A stretch of 33,304 bases of DNA from an uncultured Bacteroidota bacterium (GTDB taxonomy: Bacteria; Bacteroidota; Bacteroidia; Flavobacteriales; Flavobacteriaceae): NCBI GenBank assembly GCA_913060705.1, contig CAJXTX010000012.1, positions 1 to 33,304 of the forward strand. Reading direction: 5' to 3'. The notes below the pieces were generated by a model. The model was not told the origin of the DNA and ran no database searches. It saw only the letters and a list, made by a program, of their open reading frames with translations. The position numbers were made by a program, and so were the translations under genes. Positions 1-7,082 of the stretch are shown here, piece after piece (the stretch's first letter is position 1; each line of letters begins with the position of its first letter).

Positions 1-234
1 GAAACTGCTACAGAAGAGGCTCCTGCTGAGGAGGCTGCTCCAGTTGAGGAAGCTCCTGCTGCTGAAGAGCCGGTTGCTGAAGAAGCTCCTTCTGTTGAAG
101 AGGCTCCTGCTGCTGAAGAAGCACCAGTTGCTGAAGAGCCGGTTGCTGAAGAAGCTCCTGCCGAAGAGGCTCCTGCTGCTGAAGAGGCTGCTCCTGCTGA
201 AGAAGAGGCAGACGAAGAGAAGCCAGCAGAGTAA
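1..234 (+). CDS. rpsP: 30S ribosomal protein bS16, C-terminal tail only (partial, 5' end outside window)
   Basis: The window opens inside an open frame that ends with TAA at 232-234. The visible 77 residues are almost entirely Ala, Glu, Pro and Val, arranged as EEAPA / VEEAP / AEEPVAEEAP units, and end in DEEKPAE. No folded domain is visible. The call rests on context plus family knowledge: bS16 in Bacteroidota carries a long acidic Ala/Glu-rich C-terminal extension, and rpsP typically lies directly upstream of rimM, which starts 14 bases after this stop. The DNA is internally repetitive: the same 30 bases occur at 61-90 and 130-159. The globular bS16 domain lies before base 1, so the identity is inferred, but the neighbourhood makes it likely. 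Reading frame 1 is the coding one; the Leu/Lys-rich frame overlapping it is a shadow. Confidence 0.75.
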   Translation, partial: ETATEEAPAEEAAPVEEAPAAEEPVAEEAPSVEEAPAAEEAPVAEEPVAEEAPAEEAPAAEEAAPAEEEADEEKPAE

Positions 235-248
235 AATCTCATTTTCTG

Positions 249-776
249 ATGAAGAAAGATGCTTGTTATCGATTAGGTCACATTGCATCCAAATATAGCT
301 TTAAGGGAGAGGTGCTACTTAAGCTAGATACCGACGATCCCGAGACGTACGAAGAAATGGAATCAGTTTTTGTGGAATTAGACCACGAACTGGTTCCATT
401 TTTTATTGAGTCTTCTCGATGGCATAGGGATTTTCTACGCGTTCGTTTTGAGGGGGTAACTTCTGAGCAAGAAGCAGAAGCTTTAATCGGAAAATCATTG
501 TACAGACCACTTTCTGAACTTCCTGAATTAGAAGGAGATCAATTTTACTTTCACGAAGTGATCGGTTACACCGTGACAGACCGGACCCATGGAGAGGTAG
601 GAACCCTTATAGCCATTAATGACAGCGCTGCACAAGAGCTACTTGTAATTACTCACGAATCGGGTAAAGAGGTATTGATTCCGCTCGTTGACGAACTTTT
701 TCTAGGTATTGATCGCGAACAAAAAGTGCTTACTATTGACGCACCTGAAGGATTAATAGCGCTTTATTTATCTTAA
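249..776 (+). CDS. rimM: 16S rRNA maturation factor RimM
   Basis: A 175-residue protein of the usual RimM length. The N-terminal domain opens with RLGHIASKYSFKGEV, the RimM signature (G-x-x-x-x-x-x-GxKGEV type). The second half is a PRC-barrel-like domain beginning near FYFHEVIGYTV, with LIPLVDELFLGID before the end. In the family, RimM binds the 30S head through uS19 and assists 16S rRNA processing. The start is the ATG at 249, 14 bases after the rpsP stop. There is no Shine-Dalgarno, as expected for Bacteroidota. Co-transcription with rpsP and the methyltransferase downstream (5-base gap) is likely. Confidence 0.95.
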   Translation: MKKDACYRLGHIASKYSFKGEVLLKLDTDDPETYEEMESVFVELDHELVPFFIESSRWHRDFLRVRFEGVTSEQEAEALIGKSLYRPLSELPELEGDQFYFHEVIGYTVTDRTHGEVGTLIAINDSAAQELLVITHESGKEVLIPLVDELFLGIDREQKVLTIDAPEGLIALYLS

Positions 777-781
777 ACGAA

Positions 782-1498
782 ATGTCTGTGTTTCGCTTTA
801 AACACTTTTCAATTGATCAGTCTAAGGTGGCGATGAAGGTCGGCACCGATGGAGTCTTGTTGGGTGCTTGGGCTGAGGTTTCGAATAAAGCTTCTCGTAT
901 CTTGGATGTCGGGGCGGGATCGGGCCTAATTTGTCTGCAGATGGCACAGCGTTATCCGGCTGCCCAGGTTTTAGGTATTGAGCGAGACCAGGGGGCTGCT
1001 TCGGCTGCTCTAGCGAATATTTCAAATAGTGCGTTTTCGGAGCGTATCGCTATCCTTGAGGATGATTTTGTAAGCTGGTACCCGAATTGTGAAGAACGTT
1101 TTGATGCGGTGGTGAGTAATCCTCCTTTTTTCGATGAATCTCCTAAAGAAGTTCACGATGCGCGCCATCTGGCAAGGCAATCGGCATATCTCCCGTTAGA
1201 CATTTTGGTTAAAGGTGCGGCACGATTGCTTGTAGTAGACGGATCTTTTTCTGTGATTTTACCCTATGAGCAGGCCACAGAGCTTCAACGTATAGCTGCT
1301 TCACACGGACTTGAATTAAAGCGCTATTGCTTGGTAAAAGGGCGAAGCGACACCCCTGTTCGCCGTGTTTTATTTGATTTTGTGAAGACTAAAAATCCAA
1401 TCATTGCACATCGCGAAGAGTTAGTGATTGAGCTTGACCGCAATGTGTATACCGAAGAATACCGCGAACTTACGGCGCCATTTTACTTGAACTTCTAG
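782..1498 (+). CDS. trmN6: tRNA1(Val) (adenine(37)-N6)-methyltransferase, TrmN6/YfiC family
   Basis: A 238-residue class I SAM-dependent methyltransferase. The start FRFKHFSIDQSKVAMKVGTDGVLLGAW is the family's N-terminal signature. The SAM-binding loop follows as ILDVGAGSGLICLQMA (about residues 39-54). The catalytic N6-adenine methyltransferase motif is NPPFF (about residue 117). Family members modify A37 next to the anticodon of tRNA1(Val). The gene sits 5 bases after rimM and probably ends that operon. Its last 29 bases overlap the convergent dnaE-like gene, so both C-termini are encoded by the same DNA. The exact tRNA substrate in this organism is inferred from the family. Confidence 0.88.
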   Translation: MSVFRFKHFSIDQSKVAMKVGTDGVLLGAWAEVSNKASRILDVGAGSGLICLQMAQRYPAAQVLGIERDQGAASAALANISNSAFSERIAILEDDFVSWYPNCEERFDAVVSNPPFFDESPKEVHDARHLARQSAYLPLDILVKGAARLLVVDGSFSVILPYEQATELQRIAASHGLELKRYCLVKGRSDTPVRRVLFDFVKTKNPIIAHREELVIELDRNVYTEEYRELTAPFYLNF

Positions 1499-4475
1499 AG
1501 CTAGGTGCCAGTGATTTTGTGCTGTATCTAGGGTCAGGAACATAATCGAGTCGTTCGAGAGAAATAACCTCTATACTGTAGTGATTGAAACTGTTCACGA
1601 CTTTTCCGTAACAGCTATAGATTCCCTTGCTTCGACAAGGATATTTTCGTGCGACATCCGGAAAGGATACACTGTCGAAAACAGTTCCTTCTCGGTCGAG
1701 AAAGGTCGCGAATTGCATGTGTTGGCCTTTATGTGTTTTGGTGTTTTTTACGGTAACCAAGTATCCGTATAGCGTAATACAGCGGTTTTCGAATGCGTGC
1801 AGTGCTTTAGCGCTCGGGTGTTCGGGTAGTGGTGTTTTTAAGAGCTCAAAAGTGAGGCTAAGCGGAAAACCTAAGAGCTCCCATACTTCAAATACCTCTT
1901 CTATAGGATTGACTTCTATATGCTTGAGCTCGAATTTCTGCTCATCGGTAGGAAACAGACGTGCTGAACCTTTCACGGCAGGTAGATTTCTGTAGCTGTA
2001 GAGTTGCCACAACAACTCGTGCTTGGTTTTATTGGTGAAGCGAAAGGCGTTGATGCGAATAAGCAGGCTGATTTGATCGGTGCTTAACGGCACACGGTCG
2101 ATAAAATCAGTGAGGCTCTTAAAGGCTCCTCTGTGCTGGCGCTCTTTGAGTATCCGCTCGCAGCTGCGGTCTTCGAGCTCTTTCAGATACATAAGACCGA
2201 GGTAGAGACGCTTGCCAACAAGCGTATTGAGGTAATGACTGTGATTGATGCATTGGAGTTCGACAGTACCTCCGAGTTGTTCGAGATGCTTGAGGTAGAA
2301 TTCAGGACTATAGAATCCTCCGCCGTTATTGAGTACGGCGGTCATGTATTCTAGGGGGTAGTAGACCTTGAGGTAAAGGGTCTGATAACTTTCTATGGCG
2401 TACGAGGCCGAGTGTCCCTTGGCGAAGGCATAGCCTGCAAAGCTTTCGATTTGCTTCCAAACCTCTTGAGCAACCTCTTTCGAGTGACCACGACGTGCGC
2501 ACCCTTCGAAATAGCTTCTCTCTAGCATTAAGAATTCTGATTTCGAACGTGACTTTCCGCTCATAGCTCTTCGAAGAATGTCGGCTTCGGCTAGGGAAAG
2601 ACCGGCAAACAAATGAGCGACCTTGATGACGTCTTCTTGATAGACCATTACGCCATAGGTGTCTGGCATGATCTTGAGTAGTTCAGGATGCGCCTTGTGC
2701 ATTCGTTCTTTGTCGCGATGTCTCAAGATATACTCGTTCATCATACCGCTTTGTGCCACCCCTGGGCGTATGATTGAGCTCGCTGCCACAAGTTCTAGGT
2801 AACTGCGAGTTTCTAGCTTTTGCAGAAGCATGCGCATGGCCGGGGATTCGATGTAGAAGCAGCCCATGCAATCACCGCGACTCAAATACGCATTCAATTT
2901 GGGGTCGTTTTTAAAACGATCGACCTGGTGAATGTCTAGTGCTTCACCTTGATTAGAAGCCACTAGCCTTATGGCCTCTTGTATTTTTGAGACGCCGCGT
3001 TGCGATAAAATATCAAACTTGTACAGGCCTACGGCCTCGGCGATATGCATATCGAATTGCACAGTCGGATATCCCTTGGGGGGCATAAAGGTGCTTGCAA
3101 AACAGTGGATGGGTTTGCGACTAATTAAGATTCCTCCAGCATGGATGCTTAAGTAGTTGGGTAACCCGTGTATATAAGCGGCGTATTTGAGTACCAATTG
3201 GTGCAGTGATTCGTTGGGATGTTGACGCGAAAGAGGCCTTAGTGTTTCGACCAGGTGATCGATCTCGTCTTTAGGTAGTCCGAACACTTTTCCGATTTCT
3301 CGTATAACCGCCCTTTTCTGAAAAGTTACGTAGCTACCAAGCAGTGAAACGTGTGTGAAGCGTTGAAAGATGTAGTCGATTATTTCATTGCGCTCTTTCC
3401 AACAAAAGTCGATATCAAAATCCGGAGGACTTGATCGGTACTCGTTCATAAAACGTTCAAAATACAGATCGAGTTCTAGGGGGTCTACATCGGTGATGCG
3501 CAGCAGATAAGCTACTACACTGTTGGCACCGCTTCCGCGTCCGACATAGTGGAACCCTCTTTTTTGAGCATAGGTTACAATGTCGTGGTTGATCAAAAAG
3601 TACGAGACAAACTGCTTTTGTTCGATGAGCGAAAGTTCTTTCTCTATACGTTGCTTTAAGGCCTCAGTAGGCTCGGGGTAGCGATAATGTAGTCCTTCAT
3701 TGCAGAGTCTGCGAAGCAGATGAATATCTTCACGGGTACTGCCGGTGAAGGTGCTGAGGTTTTGCGATTCAGCCTGCTGATCAAATTGAAAATCAAGCTG
3801 ACAACGATCGATAAGTGCAGCGGTGTTTTCTAGTAAGAACTCAACGTCTGAGAGTCGCTCATAGAGTGTCGATTTTGAGGGCATTTGATCGGTAGGATCG
3901 GCCTGTTCTTCGCTACTGAGCTTACTGAGCAGCGTGTTGTTGTCAATAGCTCTGAGCAGCCGGTGTGTGTTGAAGTCGCGCTTTGATCTAAAACTTACGG
4001 GCTGCAGCAATACCAGTTTGTCAGGGGTTTTGATCAGTTTGTTGAGACGAAGTTTTCTGAGTTCGTGAAGACTAACTCCAATGTATTCGTTGGGTCTCAA
4101 TGCGTATCCTGAGCTTTTGAGAATGGCTTCAAAAGGGTAGACGATCAGGGCATGTTCAAATGCTGGAGCTTTTGTTTCAAAGGCTCTACCCTCGTGAAGG
4201 TGCTTGGCGAGAAAGGAGTTCAATTCGAAGTAGGCTTCTTCGTTTGGGGCGATTCCGACGAATTGACAAGAGGTGCCGTTTCTGAAATCGATCCCTACGA
4301 TACCCTTTATCTGTTTACGCTGTGCATACCTCAAAAATGAAAGTACTCCAGAGGTGGTATTGATGTCTGTTAGGCCTACACTGCTGTAACCTTGTTCTAT
4401 AGCGAGGTCGACGAGCGCCTCTTCTGAAAAGGTTCCGTATCTCAGACTGTAGTAACTGTGGCAATTCAGTAGCAT
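1470..4475 (-). CDS. dnaE2: Second, short DNA polymerase III alpha subunit (DnaE2-like, translesion cassette)
   Basis: 1001 residues, shorter than a replicative DnaE (about 1150 or more). C-family polymerase signatures are clear. The catalytic aspartates sit in PPDFDIDFCW (about residues 350-356), and a third acidic site in LYKFDIL (about 484-490). The palm and fingers contain VGRGSGANSVVAYLL and FAKGHSASYA. A C-terminal OB-fold-like segment begins at ITLYGYLVTVKNTKTHKGQ. The N-terminal PHP domain is degraded: the usual HxH is NCH (residues 4-6) and the usual TDH is TDI (36-38), so metal-dependent PHP activity is unlikely. The ATG lies 2 bases after the dinB stop. Known from the family: such short DnaE proteins next to Y-family polymerases act in damage-induced mutagenesis. 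That role is inferred here. Confidence 0.88.
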   Translation of the reverse strand: MLLNCHSYYSLRYGTFSEEALVDLAIEQGYSSVGLTDINTTSGVLSFLRYAQRKQIKGIVGIDFRNGTSCQFVGIAPNEEAYFELNSFLAKHLHEGRAFETKAPAFEHALIVYPFEAILKSSGYALRPNEYIGVSLHELRKLRLNKLIKTPDKLVLLQPVSFRSKRDFNTHRLLRAIDNNTLLSKLSSEEQADPTDQMPSKSTLYERLSDVEFLLENTAALIDRCQLDFQFDQQAESQNLSTFTGSTREDIHLLRRLCNEGLHYRYPEPTEALKQRIEKELSLIEQKQFVSYFLINHDIVTYAQKRGFHYVGRGSGANSVVAYLLRITDVDPLELDLYFERFMNEYRSSPPDFDIDFCWKERNEIIDYIFQRFTHVSLLGSYVTFQKRAVIREIGKVFGLPKDEIDHLVETLRPLSRQHPNESLHQLVLKYAAYIHGLPNYLSIHAGGILISRKPIHCFASTFMPPKGYPTVQFDMHIAEAVGLYKFDILSQRGVSKIQEAIRLVASNQGEALDIHQVDRFKNDPKLNAYLSRGDCMGCFYIESPAMRMLLQKLETRSYLELVAASSIIRPGVAQSGMMNEYILRHRDKERMHKAHPELLKIMPDTYGVMVYQEDVIKVAHLFAGLSLAEADILRRAMSGKSRSKSEFLMLERSYFEGCARRGHSKEVAQEVWKQIESFAGYAFAKGHSASYAIESYQTLYLKVYYPLEYMTAVLNNGGGFYSPEFYLKHLEQLGGTVELQCINHSHYLNTLVGKRLYLGLMYLKELEDRSCERILKERQHRGAFKSLTDFIDRVPLSTDQISLLIRINAFRFTNKTKHELLWQLYSYRNLPAVKGSARLFPTDEQKFELKHIEVNPIEEVFEVWELLGFPLSLTFELLKTPLPEHPSAKALHAFENRCITLYGYLVTVKNTKTHKGQHMQFATFLDREGTVFDSVSFPDVARKYPCRSKGIYSCYGKVVNSFNHYSIEVISLERLDYVPDPRYSTKSLAPSSRSSSKMAP

Positions 4476-4477
4476 GG

Positions 4478-5698
4478 CTAATACTTTCGGTGCGCAAGCA
4501 CTATAGGCGGTTTACCGTTAAACGGATTGTCAAGTCGTCCTATGGTTTTTGCATTCATTCCTGAAGCCCTGATCACACTTCTGTCGCCGTACTTTACACG
4601 GATGTGATCTAGGGCCTGATACAAGCGTGTTTGAGTTTCGGTGTCTTGAAAGAGGTCAATCTGATAGTTTCCGGCAACGAGGTGACTGAAACGTACACCG
4701 ATCAAACGCACTCTCAGTCTTCGGTGATATAAGGCCTGAAAGAGCTCTAGTGTTTTGGGTATGAGTTCGTGGTCTGCACTCGTATACGCAATGCGTGATT
4801 GCTTAGAGTGCGTTTCAAAATCCGCATATCGAATTTTCACACTGACACAGGCAGTGAGCTTGTTTCCTCTGCGCAATTGAAAGGCGAGGTTTTCAGTCAT
4901 CGCCACCAAAAGTGACTTTAAGTGTGCCACATCTATGGTGTCGCGGTCGAAGGTGCGCTCTGTGGATATAGACTTGCGTTCGCTATACGGAATTACAGGA
5001 GAGGGATCGATTCCTTGAGCCTTTCTCCACAGTACTTGCCCGTTTTTGCCCAAGGTATTTATCATCAGCTGTTCAGGAAGCTGTTGCAGGTCGTGAATAT
5101 GTCGGATGCCCAAGCGCCTCAACAATTGTTCAGTCTTAACACCAACCATCGGCATCTTTTGTATAGGTAGCGGGGCCAAAAAAGGCTTTTCGTAACCAAA
5201 ATCAACTTTTAGCTGATTGTTAGGCTTTGCTTCACTGGTGGCCACCTTTGAAACGAGCTTGCTTGTTGAGAGCCCAAAAGAGAGAGGAAGCCCGCTCTCT
5301 TTCATTACTTTCTGACGCAATTCGCTGGCGAATTTATAGCTACCAAAAAAGTGATCTAAACCGCTGAGGTCGGCATAGAATTCATCGATACTTGACTTTT
5401 CAAACACAGGTACCTCTTGCTGTATGATTGCTGTAATGAGATCAGAATACTTGCTGTAGGTTCCGGCGTTTCCGCGTATTACGATAGCTTCTGGGCAGCG
5501 TTGACGTGCAATTTTCATGGGCATACCTGAATGCACCCCGAACCCCCGGGTTTCATAGCTGCATGCTGCTACCACACCGCGATCGCCCACGCCTCCTACG
5601 AGGAGGGGTTTTCGGGTTAAGCGACGATCGAGGAGGCGCTCTACCGAGACAAAGAAGCTGTCGAGATCTAGATGTAAAATACTGCGTTCCAAAAGCAT
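4478..5698 (-). CDS. dinB: Y-family DNA polymerase (DinB/Pol IV-like) of a mutagenesis cassette
   Basis: 406 residues. The N-terminus ILHLDLDSFFVSVE carries catalytic Asp11. The second catalytic site is SSIDEFYADLSG with Asp105-Glu106. The palm/fingers motif SYETRGFGVHSGMPM is complete, so unlike classical ImuB this looks like an active polymerase. A helix-hairpin-helix region follows (GVKTEQLLRRLGI, about 186-198), then the little-finger domain. QIDLF at 346-350 matches a beta-clamp-binding motif (QLxLF type), as found near the UmuC/ImuB C-terminus. The gene precedes the dnaE-like gene by 2 bases, so the two are almost certainly one transcript. Two identical palindromes lie 21-55 bases upstream of the ATG, which suggests repressor control. 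No SOS-repressor-like gene (S24 peptidase) is adjacent. Confidence 0.92.
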   Translation of the reverse strand: MLLERSILHLDLDSFFVSVERLLDRRLTRKPLLVGGVGDRGVVAACSYETRGFGVHSGMPMKIARQRCPEAIVIRGNAGTYSKYSDLITAIIQQEVPVFEKSSIDEFYADLSGLDHFFGSYKFASELRQKVMKESGLPLSFGLSTSKLVSKVATSEAKPNNQLKVDFGYEKPFLAPLPIQKMPMVGVKTEQLLRRLGIRHIHDLQQLPEQLMINTLGKNGQVLWRKAQGIDPSPVIPYSERKSISTERTFDRDTIDVAHLKSLLVAMTENLAFQLRRGNKLTACVSVKIRYADFETHSKQSRIAYTSADHELIPKTLELFQALYHRRLRVRLIGVRFSHLVAGNYQIDLFQDTETQTRLYQALDHIRVKYGDRSVIRASGMNAKTIGRLDNPFNGKPPIVLAHRKY

Positions 5699-5718
5699 TG
5701 AAAAAGGGGAATAAAAAT

Positions 5719-5753
5719 ATGGAATAATTCCATTTATAAAGGAATAATTCCAT
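5719..5753. promoter_or_regulatory. Tandem palindromic operator upstream of dinB-dnaE
   Basis: The 11-mer GGAATAATTCC occurs at 5721-5731 and again at 5741-5751, exactly 20 bases apart (about two helical turns). Each copy is a palindrome around a single central base. The first extends to ATGGAATAATTCCAT (5719-5733). I found no other copy in the window. A weak candidate -7 box for dinB, TATTTTTA on the minus strand at 5712-5719, would place the first palindrome in the promoter spacer, a position suited to repression. The arrangement is seen directly; repressor binding and SOS control are inferences. Confidence 0.6.
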
Positions 5754-5786
5754 AAAAAATAAAATGATAGTAAGGGTGCTTCGGGC

Positions 5787-5794
5787 TATATTTG
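5787..5794 (+). promoter_or_regulatory. Bacteroidota-type -7 box (TATATTTG) for the candidate small RNA
   Basis: TATATTTG fits TAnnTTTG exactly, and the identical octamer precedes the tRNA-Leu in this window. No good TTG lies at the expected -33 distance. Transcription would start near 5799-5801, ahead of the hairpin series at 5807-5890. Confidence 0.45.
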
Positions 5795-5799
5795 CAGTG

Positions 5800-5890
5800 T
5801 TGTGTTGTGCAGTACACACTGCACGCTAAGAGCGGCCTCGCAGATGCGATGCTGACCTTTGAAAGGCTTTCCTTAGGGGAGGCTTTTTTT
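5800..5890 (+). ncRNA. Candidate structured small RNA or leader, about 90 nt
   Basis: Between the promoter box at 5787-5794 and the terminator at 5862-5890 there is no worthwhile ORF, but there are consecutive stems. Hairpin 1 is GTGCAGT-ACAC-ACTGCAC (5807-5824), a perfect 7-bp stem. Hairpin 2 is TCGC-AGAT-GCGA (5838-5849), capped outside by AGC (5831-5833) with GCT (5851-5853). The third is the terminator. Alternative pairings exist: CCTTT (5856-5860) with AAAGG (5862-5866), and GCCTC (5835-5839) with GAGGC (5879-5883). Either would break the terminator. The element could therefore be a free small RNA or a terminator-based leader of the nitroreductase gene 60 bases downstream. It does not resemble SRP RNA, tmRNA or RNase P RNA. 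Confidence 0.45.
5862..5890 (+). terminator. Rho-independent terminator upstream of the nitroreductase gene
   Basis: AAAGGCTTTCC (5862-5872), loop TTAG, then GGGAGGCTTTT (5877-5887). All eleven positions pair, three of them as G-U wobbles, and a run of seven T follows (5884-5890). It would end a + strand transcript starting near 5800. Confidence 0.7.
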
Positions 5891-5949
5891 GTTTACACCC
5901 TATCTCAAGCCTTGCAAATAGCGTATTTTTAAAGGATAAAAAGAACGCT

Positions 5950-6510
5950 ATGTCACTACAAGATATTATCCGAAGCCGCAGAAGCGTGCATCCGCCCGCT
6001 TATAACGATAAGCCCATTGCTGAACAAGACATTCAAGAAATGCTCGAAGCAGCACGATGGGCACCAACACATAAAAAAACGCAGCCCTGGAGGTTTGTGG
6101 TCATCCGCGACGCTGCTAAGCAGAGATTGGCAGATGCTATAGGAGAGGCCTATAAAACCCACACTCAGAAATTCAGTGAGATTACCTTCGACAAACTCAG
6201 AGGCAACCCGTTAAAGTCTCAAGTTGCTATTGCTATCTGCATGAAACGCGACCCGAAAGAGTCGCTGCCCGAGTGGGAAGAAATTGCGGCAGTAGGAATG
6301 GCTGTGCAAAATCTTTGGCTTGTGAGCCATGAAAAGGGAATAGGCGGATACTGGAGTTCTCCTGGGGTTATCGCACATCTCAACGACTTTCTTGAACTCG
6401 ATGAGTACGAGCGTTGTCTAGGATTCTTCTACATGGGGTATTACGATGAGGCCCCTAGAGACTCAGAGCGCCTCGCGCTAAATGAGGTGGTACGTTATAT
6501 AGACAACTAA
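5950..6510 (+). CDS. Nitroreductase family protein (YdjA-like)
   Basis: 186 residues, the size of the short YdjA-type nitroreductases. The N-terminus IIRSRRSVHPPAYNDKPI carries the FMN-phosphate-binding SRRS motif. EAARWAPTHKKTQPWRFVVI is the second conserved block. The C-terminal part holds GGYWSSPG and CLGFFYMGYYDE, corresponding to the family's FMN and dimer contacts. These are cytosolic flavoproteins that reduce nitro compounds, quinones or other substrates with NAD(P)H; the substrate cannot be read from sequence. The gene follows the terminator hairpin at 5862-5890 and is 18 bases ahead of ruvC. I saw no strong promoter immediately upstream, only a weak TATTTTTA at 5924-5931. Confidence 0.88.
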   Translation: MSLQDIIRSRRSVHPPAYNDKPIAEQDIQEMLEAARWAPTHKKTQPWRFVVIRDAAKQRLADAIGEAYKTHTQKFSEITFDKLRGNPLKSQVAIAICMKRDPKESLPEWEEIAAVGMAVQNLWLVSHEKGIGGYWSSPGVIAHLNDFLELDEYERCLGFFYMGYYDEAPRDSERLALNEVVRYIDN

Positions 6511-6515
6511 TTCGG

Positions 6516-6523
6516 TACCTTCG
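6516..6523 (+). promoter_or_regulatory. Possible -7 box (TACCTTCG) before ruvC
   Basis: TACCTTCG differs at one base from TAnnTTTG and lies 6 bases before the GTG start of ruvC, so it would give an almost leaderless transcript. There is no clear -33 element. ruvC may equally read through from the nitroreductase gene. Confidence 0.2.
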
Positions 6524-6528
6524 TTGCT

Positions 6529-7080
6529 GTGGCAGCATCAAAGATCATTTTAGGGGTAGATCCAGGAACTACGATCATGGGGTTTGGATTGATCGAGGTG
6601 AAGGGGGCTGAAATGCAGTTCATTGATATGAACGAGCTACAGTTAACCAAGATCTCAGACCCTTACGTTAAACTCAAGATGATTTACGAACGAACCGTTG
6701 AGCTGATCGATCGGTTTCATCCCGATGAAATGGCTTTAGAAGCTCCTTTTTTCGGTAAAAACGTTCAGTCGATGCTCAAACTCGGAAGGGCCCAAGGCGT
6801 GGCGATGGCCGCGGGTTTGTCGCGTCAAATTCCGGTAACGGAGTACCTTCCGAAGAAAATAAAGATGGCCATCACGGGCAACGGAAATGCCTCCAAAGAA
6901 CAGGTGGCTAAAATGCTTCAAGGGATGCTCGGTCTCAAGTCGCTTCCGAAAAATCTAGATGCCACCGATGGTTTAGCTGCTGCGGTATGCCACTTTTATA
7001 ACGCGGGTAAACCTGAAACGACAAAGGCCTACCATTCTTGGTCTAGTTTTATTTCTCAGAACAAAGATCGCATCAGTTAG
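6529..7080 (+). CDS. ruvC: Holliday junction resolvase RuvC (crossover junction endodeoxyribonuclease)
   Basis: 183 residues with an RNase H-like resolvase fold. The four acidic catalytic residues are all visible: Asp11 in GVDPGT, Glu71 in LEAPFFGKN, and Asp144 and Asp147 in DATDGLAAA. RuvC cleaves Holliday junctions symmetrically as a dimer with RuvAB. Translation starts at a GTG (6529-6531), chosen because it places MAASKIILGVDPG at the conserved N-terminus and no closer ATG exists. The stop is 2 bases before hemW. The ruvC-hemW pairing is common in flavobacteria as I recall it. Confidence 0.95.
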   Translation: MAASKIILGVDPGTTIMGFGLIEVKGAEMQFIDMNELQLTKISDPYVKLKMIYERTVELIDRFHPDEMALEAPFFGKNVQSMLKLGRAQGVAMAAGLSRQIPVTEYLPKKIKMAITGNGNASKEQVAKMLQGMLGLKSLPKNLDATDGLAAAVCHFYNAGKPETTKAYHSWSSFISQNKDRIS

Positions 7081-7082
7081 GT

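Noticed and set aside
1-234. CRISPR-like or tandem-repeat array at the left edge
   Set aside because: The repetition comes from Ala/Glu/Pro codons in one open frame ending at 234. There are no regular spacers.
44-298. 84-residue Leu/Lys-rich frame over the rpsP tail
   Set aside because: Extreme composition caused by frame-shifted reading of GAA/GCT repeats. It overlaps both rpsP and the rimM start and has no homology.
5553-5819. 88-codon minus-strand frame across the dinB start and the operator
   Set aside because: It overlaps dinB in another frame, runs through the palindromes and the small-RNA promoter, and has no protein-like features.
5794-5822. Alternative stem GCAGTG / CACTGC as hairpin 1 of the candidate RNA
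   Set aside because: Its 5' arm begins inside the promoter box and would be only partly transcribed. The stem at 5807-5824 is perfect and lies fully downstream of the expected start.
5800-5890. Candidate RNA as SRP RNA, tmRNA or 6S RNA
   Set aside because: The SRP core GGAAGxAGC loop and the tmRNA tRNA-like ends are missing, and the length is too short for 6S RNA.
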